The notes under the pieces: generated by a model
Told to the model about the DNA's origin: nothing
Database searches by the model: none
The model's input: only the letters and a program-made list of their open reading frames with translations
Position numbers and translations under genes: made by a program
Shown here: piece after piece, positions 1 through 7,533 of the stretch
Position numbering within the stretch: the stretch's first letter is position 1
Layout of the letters: each line of letters opens with the position of its first letter
Assembly (NCBI GenBank): GCA_027858965.1
Contig: JAQIBS010000159.1
Span: 1 to 38,202 of the forward strand
Origin: Kiritimatiellia bacterium
GTDB lineage: Bacteria > Verrucomicrobiota > Kiritimatiellia > RFP12 > UBA1067
Length of the DNA stretch: 38,202 nucleotides
Direction of reading: 5' to 3'

Positions 1-222
1 CGACTAAGCTTATGAATTACGACAAGCACGACTGTATTCAGGCTGAGTACCAGCAGGAGGGCGATCCATTTCCAGACAGCCTGCCGATAAATCCCTTTCT
101 TCAGCCAGGCGGGAAATTAATGAACCGTATCCGGGGCAATCATCCACCCGGTCGGGGCAAGATAGACCCGCATCTCAGCAAAGTTTTTCAGAGGGATCTC
201 ACGGCGGTAGGGCAGCCTCTGC
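1..222 (-). pseudogene. MscS-family mechanosensitive channel fragment (runs off window)
   Basis: Read on the minus strand from about 222 down to 1, one frame gives LPYRREIPLKNF, then MRVYLAPTGWMIAPDTVH, a TAA stop at 119-117, and in the same frame FPAWLKKGIYRQAVWKWIA followed by a hydrophobic stretch. This resembles the stretch of large MscS-like channels where the periplasmic domain meets the first membrane helix. The in-frame stop and the missing 5' part, where decayed transposase sequence begins instead, argue for a broken gene. The rest would lie outside the window. Family assignment is by eye from local similarity, so it is moderate; the in-frame stop itself is directly visible. Confidence 0.45.
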
Positions 223-445
223 GTTTTCAAGTAATATTTCTCTGCATGCATCACTCAGCTGCTTATCCTTCTTCAACCTCTTTTCAATGCGCATCGCCGC
301 CTGCGATACAGCATGCACTTGCATATCAGTATATCCGCCAAGCTCTTTTAATGTCAATCCGCAACGCATATAAAGCCAGATCTCTGCCCCAGTCCCCATA
401 CGGGGTTTTAAAATCAGGCCACGGCACACCCTTGACTATCAGCTC
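199..445 (-). pseudogene. RAYT (REP-associated Y1 transposase) C-terminal remnant
   Basis: The minus strand encodes a C-terminal domain of the RAYT type. One frame reads YGDWGRDLALYALRIDI (around 410-370) and continues, after a shift of frame, as CGLTLKELGGY, VSQAAMRIEKRL and DACREILLENAEAALPP before a stop at 201-199. GDWGRD followed by GLTLKELG and a VSxAxxRxEKR helix is the arrangement at the end of many IS200/Y1-like RAYT proteins, where a DnaA/HTH-like domain follows the Y1 domain. No HUH motif is present, so the catalytic half is gone. Upstream the sequence passes into a copy of the dispersed repeat described elsewhere, which suggests the two are related. Confidence 0.55.
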
Positions 446-454
446 CCGCCTTGC

Positions 455-620
455 CCGTCGCACCAACTACAGCCACAGCCGCCTTCAACTGCTCAAATAT
501 GCCGTCTATGACGCTCCTGTTGCCCGCGAACAGCTCCTCGGATTCCAGTGTGGATATGACTGAAGGGCGGCTCATAGAGCGCTGAAACAGGCGGTGGCGC
601 CGGTGGGTGATTAAATATAG
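455..620 (-). repeat. Dispersed repeat, copy 1 (partial)
   Basis: This segment shares long near-identical blocks with copies near 10735, 11820, 14155 and 14455: an AACTGCTC-AATATGCCGTCTA-like block, GCCCGCGAACAGCTCCT, GAAGGGCGGCTCATAGAG and the signature GGCGGTGGCGCCGGTGGGTG. Read on the minus strand it gives HPPAPPP-SALYEPPFSHIHT and then EELFAGNRSVIDGIFEQLK, with a 2-base deletion between them in this copy. It adjoins the RAYT C-terminal remnant. The right-hand module found in other copies is missing. Confidence 0.7.
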
Positions 621-676
621 AATCGTTGCCTATATGACTTGCGTCGTGGTTATATTCAGGTTATATTATTACCGTA

Positions 677-943
677 ATGAAATACGAGGTCAGAGTTAAA
701 AAGAGGGTTGAACGTGGGTTGCAGAAGCTGCCTTCAGATGTTCAGAAGCTCTTATACCTTCTAGTTGCAGACCTCCAGGCAGATGGACCGACCCAGAAAT
801 CATGGAGAAATTTTTCTCCACTTACCCAGGATCAATATCACTGCCACTTGAACTATCGATATGTTGCATGCTGGACATGCCGAAAAAATGAAATTGTTAT
901 TGAGGTATACTATGTTGGCTCTCGTGAAAAAGCCCCGTATTGA
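677..943 (+). CDS. RelE/HigB-like type II toxin
   Basis: An 88-residue basic protein of the RelE/ParE/HigB superfamily, which usually act as ribosome-dependent mRNA interferases or gyrase poisons. Family signs are the N-terminal helix with paired basic residues (VKKRVERGLQKLPSDVQK), a WRNFSPL turn, a beta-hairpin LNYRYVACW, and the C-terminal strand IVIEVYYVGSREKAPY typical of RelE-like folds. It overlaps by 32 bp with the Xre-type gene that follows, the toxin-first order seen in higBA modules. No good Shine-Dalgarno lies before the ATG; AT-rich TATATT elements sit just upstream, so the leader would be very short. Which subfamily it belongs to cannot be settled by eye. Confidence 0.82.
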   Translation: MKYEVRVKKRVERGLQKLPSDVQKLLYLLVADLQADGPTQKSWRNFSPLTQDQYHCHLNYRYVACWTCRKNEIVIEVYYVGSREKAPY

Positions 944-1343
944 ACTCTCCCTTCAGGGCGAAAATGTTTCTGAACTTCTCGACTGGATTAAGCAGAAGTA
1001 TGATGTTTCAGTGCTCTCTGAGAAGTCGGAGAGCGAGTTCGTGTCGGTTGAAAGCACTGCGTACTGGAAAAAAATGGAGAAAAACCGCGTTGGCAATCTT
1101 CTTTCCGGATCTCGTCTTAAGGCCGGCTTGACGCAGGCCCAGCTAGCAGCTAAGCTGGGTATCCAACAGAACATGGTGAGCGATTACGAACGTGGCCGTC
1201 GCACTTACTCTGATGCCATGGCCAAGCGTCTGAGTGAGACGCTTAATGTTAATGAAGAGCACTTGAGATATGGAAACGAACAGTATCCAACAGGTAATAT
1301 CCAACCGAACAAGGAGGCGTGTCGGGGTCCAAATAGAAAATAG
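912..1343 (+). CDS. Xre-family antitoxin of the RelE/HigB-like pair
   Basis: A 143-residue protein. I start it at the ATG at 912 because GAGG sits at 902-905 and this avoids an implausible N-terminal extension. Residues 1-50 form a small antitoxin domain (KKPRIELSLQGENVSELLDW) that would cover the toxin. A helix-turn-helix of the Xre/Cro type follows (GLTQAQLAAKLGIQQNMVSDYERGRR) and would bind the operon promoter. The order toxin then Xre antitoxin, with the reading frames overlapping by 32 bp, fits a higBA-like autoregulated module. The last 20 or so residues (after EHLRYGNE) look unlike the family and probably come from read-through into neighbouring repeat sequence, so the ancestral stop may have been lost. 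Confidence 0.8.
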   Translation: MLALVKKPRIELSLQGENVSELLDWIKQKYDVSVLSEKSESEFVSVESTAYWKKMEKNRVGNLLSGSRLKAGLTQAQLAAKLGIQQNMVSDYERGRRTYSDAMAKRLSETLNVNEEHLRYGNEQYPTGNIQPNKEACRGPNRK

Positions 1344-1543
1344 CGATTGAAGGTTCTGAAAGATGATGATGCTTTGAATGGCAAGGTTGGAAAAATAGAA
1401 ACTTGTCTGGAAGAGCAATGTAACCAATGAATTATGCCGTTATTTTTTATTTTTAGGTGTGACCCCGACGTCGCTGTTTTAAACGGCGCTCTCTGTGTGA
1501 CTATGGTGTTTAGGTAATACAATTTACTACAGTGTCCAGTGTC

Positions 1544-1673
1544 GGTTCTGCTGAAAAAGTCTTGATTTACAGTCGGGACGGAGCCCGACCCTCCAGAATA
1601 TTCAAGTAACGCTTGCTTTCTGAGGCTGGAGGGACGACCTCCGTGTCGTCCGCTGGACTTTTTCAGCAGAACC
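1544..1673. mobile_element. MITE-like element, 18-bp perfect TIRs, 7-bp TSD
   Basis: The element begins GGTTCTGCTGAAAAAGTC (1544-1561) and ends with its exact reverse complement (1656-1673). CAGTGTC lies directly outside on both sides (1537-1543 and 1674-1680), a perfect target-site duplication. Inside, a second imperfect inverted pair is made of GGACGGAGCCCGACCCTCCAG and CTGGAGGGACGACCTCC. It has no coding capacity. It sits between the two toxin-antitoxin modules in a 467-bp gap that also holds a scrap like the right end of the dispersed repeat (TATTTTTAGGTGTGACCCCG near 1448). Confidence 0.85.
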
Positions 1674-1736
1674 CAGTGTCGTGATACGACCCTTATACCG
1701 TTTTCTTCCAACTCTTTGGAAGGTGGTAATGTAACC

Positions 1737-1766
1737 TTGCGCTGGTTGATCAGTTTCGGCTATAAT
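1737..1766 (+). promoter_or_regulatory. Candidate sigma70 promoter for mntA-hepT
   Basis: TTGCGC at 1737-1742 and a perfect TATAAT at 1761-1766 are separated by 18 bp. The ATG of mntA follows 45 bp later, with AAAAGG before it. The -10 is convincing; the -35 is only partly matched. Confidence 0.5.
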
Positions 1767-1810
1767 TGAATACGTGAACATAAATATGTTAAACAGATAA
1801 AAGGCGTACC

Positions 1811-2104
1811 ATGAATCAGGCAGAGATAAAAGATACAATACACGGACTTAAGCAAAAGCTGCAGAAAGAATACCATGTAAGTCGTATTGGTTTATTTGGC
1901 TCGGTACTTACGGATAACTTTTCTGACACCAGTGATGTCGATGTGCTTGTCGATATTGACCCTCGGCATAAATCCTATGAAACGATGCTTGGACTCAAGC
2001 AATTGCTGAAACGACAGATCCAGCGCGAAATAGACCTTGTTTTTTCTGATACAATAAACCCTATCGTAAAGATGCACATTGGGGATAAAATCATATATGT
2101 TTGA
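1811..2104 (+). CDS. mntA: MntA-like minimal nucleotidyltransferase antitoxin
   Basis: A 97-residue minimal nucleotidyltransferase of the DNA polymerase beta superfamily. The signature GSX10DXD is intact: GS in LFGSVL, then ten residues, then DVD in SDVDVLVD; a third acidic residue is in REIDLVF. In characterised MntA/HepT pairs, MntA adenylylates a tyrosine near the HepT active site and so blocks its RNase activity. The next gene is a HEPN protein overlapping it by 8 bp, the classical arrangement. A TATAAT box lies 45 bp upstream and AAAAGG provides the ribosome site. Everything needed for activity looks present. Assignment is firm at family level; activity is inferred. Confidence 0.88.
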   Translation: MNQAEIKDTIHGLKQKLQKEYHVSRIGLFGSVLTDNFSDTSDVDVLVDIDPRHKSYETMLGLKQLLKRQIQREIDLVFSDTINPIVKMHIGDKIIYV

Positions 2105-2525
2105 TAAGCAACTTCTTTATGTTCTAACAATTCTTGAAGCTGTGGAAAAGATTCGGATATACGCAGATGGTTTTTCAACCCCCTTGGATTTTTTCGAAGC
2201 AAATTCCCAGATGAACTTCAATGCAACTGTAAATCTTCTAATTGCGATAGGAGAGGAATCAAAGAAAATCGATGATGCAAAAAAAGAAGCATTATCGGAT
2301 ATTCAATGGTCGTCAGTTGTTGGATTACGTAACGAACTTTCCCACAATTATCGTGGTGTTGATTACCACATTATTTGGAATGTCATTCAAGTTCATCTTG
2401 AGAAGATCAAAGCAGCTTGCGTTGAAATCTTGCTGCAGCTAAATATTGAAGAGGATATATTGAAAGCTGCCGTCTCCTCACATTACTATGAGCATCTGGC
2501 TTACCTCCTTGATGATCGAGCATAG
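2097..2525 (+). CDS. hepT: HepT-like HEPN toxin (RNase)
   Basis: A 142-residue HEPN-domain protein, the toxin partner of the preceding nucleotidyltransferase. The diagnostic Rx4HxY motif is present as RNELSHNY, preceded by a helix containing WSSVVGL. In HepT proteins the arginine and histidine carry out RNA cleavage, and the tyrosine is the residue adenylylated by MntA. I choose the ATG at 2097, overlapping the mntA stop, because it is the first ATG in frame and has GGGG twelve bases before it; an upstream TTG is less likely. The roughly 25 residues after the helical core (ILKAAVSSHYYEHL and beyond) are longer than in many HepT proteins and may be a lineage-specific tail. Confidence 0.88.
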   Translation: MFDKQLLYVLTILEAVEKIRIYADGFSTPLDFFEANSQMNFNATVNLLIAIGEESKKIDDAKKEALSDIQWSSVVGLRNELSHNYRGVDYHIIWNVIQVHLEKIKAACVEILLQLNIEEDILKAAVSSHYYEHLAYLLDDRA

Positions 2526-2666
2526 GGTATGAGGGTTTACGCTTTACACAAATTGCTGTTAAGCCTCTTTGCGCTGTGTAAAATGTAAACACGACCCCGC
2601 GAACATGTGGAGCCGCTCCCAGGCTGTCGGTAAAAACCTCCGTTTGGAACTGGCCTGAAGGACGCC

Positions 2667-2975
2667 ATGATTGATAAGCACGATAGAATATTTGAGTTGG
2701 CTGAGCAGATTCATAACCTGCAGAACGTCGCCGCTGCTCAAACACGTACCCTGTATGAGAATGAGGTTGAGCAGATAATCCAGCGAGACATTAAAGATGA
2801 GCATCGCATTGAGCGGATATTGGATCAACTGCTGGATGTAGCGTTTGACGATAAGGTGCTTGTTCTGTTTAAGAAGCTCTGCCGTCACTTGTATTTTTTT
2901 AACCCGGATGCCTCCTCCTCCTATGTGAACTCATGTTTTGAAATGTGGGATGAAGAGAACCATTGTGAGAATTGA
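2667..2975 (+). CDS. Small acidic helical hypothetical protein
   Basis: A 102-residue protein that I do not recognise. It has a good ribosome site (AAGGA six bases before the ATG) and reads as mainly helical: IFELAEQIHNLQNVAAAQT, then a charged segment RDIKDEHRIERILDQLLD, then KVLVLFKKLCRHLYFF, ending in an acidic tail. No signal peptide or membrane segment is visible. It sits just after the MntA/HepT module but is separated by 141 bp containing a CACGACCCCG repeat scrap, so it is probably not part of that operon. Codon use and the absence of conflicting frames support a real gene. No function can be proposed. Confidence 0.55.
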   Translation: MIDKHDRIFELAEQIHNLQNVAAAQTRTLYENEVEQIIQRDIKDEHRIERILDQLLDVAFDDKVLVLFKKLCRHLYFFNPDASSSYVNSCFEMWDEENHCEN

Positions 2976-3330
2976 ACGGTGCTAAAGTTTCCAAGCCCGA
3001 CCCCATTGCGGGACCAATATTTTAGAATAAGGAGTGTTTGGAAAAGATGCAACTGTTTCCCTTTTGGAAACAGTGCAAATTTATCACGGGCAACTCAGTT
3101 CCGTATCTGGGCAACACGCCTCTTGAAACAGGCCTGATGCCCCGGCTTTCCGCTCATCAATTCACTAACTACTATTCTAAGGGTTGACCCTGGTTTCGCC
3201 CCATAGGATGCTGAATTTCGGTAGTTCGCCCCCTTTATTTATAGGGGGTTGCGTATGGATTTCGATCTTTTTTGAAACAGGGGTTTGTCGCTTATTTTCC
3301 AGGGAGTATTGTATTTCGGAGTTTTTCTGG
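2976..3330. other. Intergenic region with hairpins and repeat scraps
   Basis: No gene is visible. It contains a perfect hairpin ACTGTTTCC-CTTTT-GGAAACAGT (3052-3074), another with CCCCC and GGGGG arms (3229-3248), a CCCGACCCC-type scrap, and CCATAGGATGCTG-AATTTCGG (about 3201-3221), which recurs in similar form at 3341-3362 inside the 3' end of the transposase gene. A candidate left end of the insertion sequence, CTAAGGGTTGACC near 3178, resembles the inverted TTTAGGGTGTTAGC near 4617, but the match is imperfect. Confidence 0.4.
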
Positions 3331-4491
3331 CTATGGCTGTCCCATAGGATTGCTGGTGTTCGGCTCGAAGCCCTTTAAATACAGCTGTTTTGAGAAAGTG
3401 ACTGGTCGCCTCGGTGGGTCGGATGTCTCATAGATGCCGAGGGTTTCGAGCAGATCAATCCGCATCCAGACGGCCGACTTGACGACACCGTACAGCCGGG
3501 AAAAACTCAGCTTCCATTTAGACAGATGCCTCAGCAGACGCAAAAGGATATGCGTTAGAAGTCCGATCCACACCTGCCACTTGACCGCCTTGTCGTTGTA
3601 TCCGATGAAATCGGCCAGCTGTAATGTCTGCTTTATCTCCTTGAAAAAGATCTCGATGGCCCACCTCCGGCGATACAGTTCCGCTATTGTCCGGGGGCTC
3701 CACTGAAAGTTGTTTGTGAGGAATGTCATCTCGACTTTTCTGCTGTCCACTTCAACAATCGCTTTCACCCGGCGGAGAACATCAGGATACTTCTTTGAGG
3801 TGTTGGCTGCCGCCAGTTTAATTGTTTCATCAGAGATGATCGAGGGATCGTTATGTGAGCGAAACTCTGCCACTTCAAAACACATGTTCTTTTTTTCTCT
3901 CAGCACAAAGTAGATGCCGCGACTGGATAGTCCATGAAGGAAGTCGAACTTCACATACGCTCTGTCAGCAAGCAGAATGTCACCATCTTTGAGCGTCACA
4001 CAGATATCTTCAGCCCTGGTTGAGTCGTGAGCCGAAGCTTTATCAACCACTGCAAATGAGGGAATCCCGCTTCCCGTATTGAGACACATATGAGTTTTGG
4101 CCGCCGCTTTTTTACGGCGGTGCTTTGCCCAGTCAATGCAGTTGAGGGCGAGTTGCAGAGTCGTTGAATCTATAGCGAAAATGCTGCGCTTAATGCGGGA
4201 GAGAAAACCTGAATGCTTCTTATCATACGCAAAGTCCGGGTACGTTTCTTTGATGTGCTCAAGAAAATCCCAGAATATGTTTTCGGCAATGGCCGGCTCT
4301 CTGGTGCGGTTGGCGTTGGAGAATGTATTCCGTTTCGGCGGTGTGGCATTCTTGATTTTTGCCAGATCAGAAGCATGAAGTCTGAGCCCGTCACAGATTT
4401 CATTCAGGCTTCTCGCCTTTGTCAGATGACCGTACATGATCGCTATGACGTGACTGGTGCATGAGAACCTTCCCGTTGCGTCCCTTGACAT
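3331..4491 (-). CDS. IS4-family transposase (DDE, N-terminal DUF4372-like region)
   Basis: A 386-residue DDE transposase that moves an insertion sequence. The catalytic residues are visible: first Asp in FAIDSTTL, second in ILLADRAYV, and Glu in the IS4 signature Y-x2-R-x3-E-x6-K, seen as YRRRWAIEIFFKEIKQ. The N-terminal part (SHVIAIMYGHLTKARSLNEIC) matches the DUF4372-type DNA-binding region of the same IS4 subgroup. The length is normal and no frameshift is seen, so it may be active. After LYLKGF, where relatives usually end, the frame continues for 11 residues across a repeat-like CCTATGGGACAG. Exact element ends are unresolved: I found no convincing TIR plus target duplication. It separates the toxin-antitoxin region from the phosphonate cluster. 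Confidence 0.9.
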   Translation of the reverse strand: MSRDATGRFSCTSHVIAIMYGHLTKARSLNEICDGLRLHASDLAKIKNATPPKRNTFSNANRTREPAIAENIFWDFLEHIKETYPDFAYDKKHSGFLSRIKRSIFAIDSTTLQLALNCIDWAKHRRKKAAAKTHMCLNTGSGIPSFAVVDKASAHDSTRAEDICVTLKDGDILLADRAYVKFDFLHGLSSRGIYFVLREKKNMCFEVAEFRSHNDPSIISDETIKLAAANTSKKYPDVLRRVKAIVEVDSRKVEMTFLTNNFQWSPRTIAELYRRRWAIEIFFKEIKQTLQLADFIGYNDKAVKWQVWIGLLTHILLRLLRHLSKWKLSFSRLYGVVKSAVWMRIDLLETLGIYETSDPPRRPVTFSKQLYLKGFEPNTSNPMGQP

Positions 4492-4621
4492 ACAAGGACT
4501 CTTTTGGCATAGTAGCGCTTACGAAAAGAAATCCCTTATCCCTTACTATCAGTTCTTTGTGCTTTTCAGCTTGTTTGCTGAGTCGATCGGCAGAAAATAA
4601 TAGCTAACACCCTAAACCGGC

Positions 4622-4640
4622 ACAGTGTTGTTGTCACTGT
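4622..4640. promoter_or_regulatory. Inverted repeat upstream of the PEP mutase gene
   Basis: ACAGTG-N7-CACTGT, perfect 6-bp arms, lies 33 bp before the PEP mutase ATG. TTGTCA (4631-4636) and TATAAA (4652-4657) overlap or follow it, with a short 15-bp spacer. It could be an operator over a weak promoter, or an end of the neighbouring insertion sequence. Confidence 0.3.
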
Positions 4641-4672
4641 CATGGTCCGATTATAAATTTGAAGGAAATAAT

Positions 4673-6409
4673 ATGTCTCTTAAAAATCTTATCAGCCCTG
4701 AACAACGCCGAAAGAAACTAAAAACAATTCTATTAAAAAATGGTTTTGCACGAATTATTGAAACCCATAACGGTTTAAGTGGATTGATTGGGAATGACGC
4801 CTGTATTAATCTGGAAAACGGAGATTGCCTGGAATTCGACGGTTTGTGGGAAAGCAGTTTTACCGATTCAGCATCGAAAGGACATCCGGATGCTGAAATA
4901 ATTGGGCCGGATTCGCGTCTGCACAGTATTGAAGAAATTATGAACGTCACAAACAAACCGATGATTGTTGATGGTGATACCGGCGGCGAGGCGACGCAGT
5001 TTGAATATTTTTGCTCCAAGCTGGAACGCTTTGGCGTCTCGGCAGTGATCATTGAAGATAAAATCTTTCCTAAACGTAACAGCCTTGAACCTGGAGCAAA
5101 GCAAGAGTTGGAAGATCCCGATGTGTTTGCGACGAAAATTTGGCGGGGCAACAAAATAGCCTTATCTCAAGATTTTATGATTATTGCCCGTCTGGAAAGT
5201 TTAATTGCCAATAAAGGGATTGAGGATGCTATCAGTCGGGCAAGAACGTATCTGAGAGCCGGGGCGGACGGGATCATGATCCACTCAAAAGAACGTGAAC
5301 CTCGTGATGTTTTTCGATTTGCCGAAGAATATACGAAGCTGTGCGATGAATTGGGCTATCGAAAACCATTAGTGTGTGTGCCCACCGCCTATAATAGGCT
5401 CACTGAACAGGAGTTAGTGCAGCGAGGATTTAACATCATCATCCATGCCAACCATTTGTTACGTGCGTCGTATGCGGCAATGCAAAAGGTATGTAAAAAA
5501 ATTCTTATATCAGGAAGAAGCTTTGAAGCCGACCTCATCTGCGCACCTGTCAGGGATGTCTTCAAAACCGTCGGTTTTATGGACGTGAAAGAGAAAGATA
5601 AGGTCTATAATCGGATGAAAACCTGTGCCATTATTCCTGATACACACCGATTATTGGATACTGCTTTAATTGAGAAATGCGGTGATATTCCCATCAGTGC
5701 GGTTGAACTGCTGGATAAATCGATTATCCAGCGACAGGCGGAAGTACTGAACAATGCCAAAATTTTCAACATTTATTTAGTGGGGGGTTTTGGGCTTGAG
5801 AAAATCACCTATCGACAGATTAAGAAAATTATTAATCCTCAGTATGATCTCAATTCTCCGCTGCACGCCTTGTTTTGCGCTGAAGAACAGATGCAGGACG
5901 GATTTATTATGATCTATTCGGATGTTTTATTTTATGAAAAGGTTATCAGCGAGGTTCTCCAAACCCAGGAGGATATTGTCCTGATCATTGATAGTACGTA
6001 TCCTTCCCGCCTGGATAGACTGCACAAGACTCGCATGGAACTGGTTATCGCAAAGCATCAGGCAAATAACGATCATTACCGTATGCTGACCCCCTTGACG
6101 GATATGGAAATCAAAATGATTGGCAAGAGAGTTTCTCCCGATCTCGCCACGCATGAATTTACGGGAATTGCATATTTCTCCGAACAGGGGGCGGATATTT
6201 TGAAAAGTGTCTATCATGAAGCGGCGCAAAAATATGCCGGCAAAAAATTTCATGAAGCCGCCACCTTTGAGACAGCTTCATTTACCGACATTATTCAGGA
6301 GCTCATTGACCTGGGATATCCTCTCAACGTCTGTGAAGTGAATCAAGGTTGGCAGGAAATTCATAATACGCATGATTATAAACACGCCTTAGAGAGTCTG
6401 CAATGCTAG
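4673..6409 (+). CDS. pepM: Phosphoenolpyruvate mutase fused to nucleotidyltransferase-like domain
   Basis: A 578-residue two-domain protein. Residues 1-300 are PEP mutase, which rearranges phosphoenolpyruvate to phosphonopyruvate and forms the C-P bond. The diagnostic EDK-x5-NS motif is intact (EDKIFPKRNS, 128-137), as is the Mg-site region VDGDTGG (99-105). Residues about 317-578 resemble the sugar-nucleotide/choline-phosphate nucleotidyltransferase fold: ISAVELLDKSIIQRQAEVLN, a conserved-type Asp in YSDVLF (near 417), and WQEIHNTHDY near the end. However the glycine-rich NTP loop (LAAGxGxR) is replaced by AIIPDTHRLLDT, so catalysis by this domain is doubtful. Start chosen at 4673 because AAGGAA precedes it. 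It overlaps the decarboxylase gene by 7 bp. Confidence 0.93.
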   Translation: MSLKNLISPEQRRKKLKTILLKNGFARIIETHNGLSGLIGNDACINLENGDCLEFDGLWESSFTDSASKGHPDAEIIGPDSRLHSIEEIMNVTNKPMIVDGDTGGEATQFEYFCSKLERFGVSAVIIEDKIFPKRNSLEPGAKQELEDPDVFATKIWRGNKIALSQDFMIIARLESLIANKGIEDAISRARTYLRAGADGIMIHSKEREPRDVFRFAEEYTKLCDELGYRKPLVCVPTAYNRLTEQELVQRGFNIIIHANHLLRASYAAMQKVCKKILISGRSFEADLICAPVRDVFKTVGFMDVKEKDKVYNRMKTCAIIPDTHRLLDTALIEKCGDIPISAVELLDKSIIQRQAEVLNNAKIFNIYLVGGFGLEKITYRQIKKIINPQYDLNSPLHALFCAEEQMQDGFIMIYSDVLFYEKVISEVLQTQEDIVLIIDSTYPSRLDRLHKTRMELVIAKHQANNDHYRMLTPLTDMEIKMIGKRVSPDLATHEFTGIAYFSEQGADILKSVYHEAAQKYAGKKFHEAATFETASFTDIIQELIDLGYPLNVCEVNQGWQEIHNTHDYKHALESLQC

Positions 6410-7533
6410 GTAATGATCTTTATAGAATCTTTCAACAACATGAATTGACCTATTTTTGCGGTGTGCCCGACAGCACGTTTAAAGACTGGATGAGTTTTCT
6501 TGATGACAGGCACGGAGAGGGTTTGACCAATAGAATTGTGACTGGCGAGCGGGATGCTATCGGCTGGGCAGCGGGATATTATGCCGCCACCGGTAAAATT
6601 GGAATGGTGTATCTGCAAAATTCCGGTTTAGGCAATATTGTCAACCCGGTCACGTCCCTGCTTGATTCGTCAATCTACAATATTCCCGTGCTGTTGATGG
6701 TAGGCTGGCGCGGTCAGCCCGACCAGCCTGATGAACCTCAACACAAGAAAATGGGAACGATCACGCAAGAGCTGTTACAGATGCTGGATATTCGGTTCAG
6801 CATATTGCCTGATTCACTTGATGACGCAGAGCGAATAATTGCGGAGGCGAACGAATATATGACGACAACCCGTCAACCCTATGCGCTAATTATTCAAAAA
6901 AAGACCTTTGACAAATATACCAAACAGAAGAAAACGCAAAAACCGTATGACATGACGCGCGAAGACGCTCTCAATATTATTCTCGATACCGTGCATGTAG
7001 AAGACATTGTCATAGCAACTACCGGGAAGACATCCAGAGAGGTATTTGAGCATCGTGAGGCTACGGCATTTGGGCATCAGAATGACTTTTTAATGGTTGG
7101 TTCAATGGGACTGGCTTCCTCGTTTGCCGCGGAAATTGCTCTACAAAAACCAGACCATAAGGTCTATATTCTGGATGGAGACGGAGCGCTGCTTATGAAC
7201 GCGGGCGTTTTGTCGACGATTGGGTATTATGCCCCCTCAAATCTCTTTCACATTGTAATTGATAATCGGGCATACGATTCCACCGGGGGGCAGCCAACGA
7301 CATCTTCGGTGGTTGATTTTGTCCAGATGGCGTTGGCGAATAACTATAAAGAGGCTGTTGCGGCGTCCTCTGCCGGCGAGTTGCGGGATGCCTTTGGCAG
7401 GCTGCAGCATCAATCCGGACCATCAATGCTTGTCATCAATGTTAACAGTGGTGCAAGACCGGATCTTGGGCGTCCGACAACATCGCCGATTGAGAATAAA
7501 TTGGCGTTTATGAATCGGTGGAACAAACAATGA
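6403..7533 (+). CDS. aepY: Phosphonopyruvate decarboxylase
   Basis: A 376-residue thiamine-diphosphate enzyme that decarboxylates phosphonopyruvate to phosphonoacetaldehyde, the irreversible step that pulls the unfavourable PEP mutase reaction forward. Visible family features are FCGVPDSTFKDW near the N terminus, TGERDAIGWAAGYY at the ThDP-activating glutamate region, NSGLGNIVNP, GWRGQPDQPDEPQHKKMG (characteristic of this enzyme), and the ThDP/Mg motif GDGALLMNAGVL followed by IDNRAYDSTGGQPT. The length is normal. The gene starts inside the end of pepM and its stop overlaps the next start (ATGA), so the three enzymes are likely translated in a coupled way from one transcript. Confidence 0.95.
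   Translation: MLGNDLYRIFQQHELTYFCGVPDSTFKDWMSFLDDRHGEGLTNRIVTGERDAIGWAAGYYAATGKIGMVYLQNSGLGNIVNPVTSLLDSSIYNIPVLLMVGWRGQPDQPDEPQHKKMGTITQELLQMLDIRFSILPDSLDDAERIIAEANEYMTTTRQPYALIIQKKTFDKYTKQKKTQKPYDMTREDALNIILDTVHVEDIVIATTGKTSREVFEHREATAFGHQNDFLMVGSMGLASSFAAEIALQKPDHKVYILDGDGALLMNAGVLSTIGYYAPSNLFHIVIDNRAYDSTGGQPTTSSVVDFVQMALANNYKEAVAASSAGELRDAFGRLQHQSGPSMLVINVNSGARPDLGRPTTSPIENKLAFMNRWNKQ

Noticed and set aside
12..563. Plus-strand frame of 183 residues
   Set aside because: It is the shadow of the RAYT, repeat and MscS-like sequences on the minus strand; its protein has no coherent fold or signal.
3434..4464. Several plus-strand frames inside the transposase gene
   Set aside because: They are shadows of the transposase; the minus-strand protein has all catalytic motifs.
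3178..4620. Exact ends of the IS4-family element
   Set aside because: CTAAGGGTTGACC and TTTAGGGTGTTAGC are only roughly similar, and no matching target duplication lies outside them.
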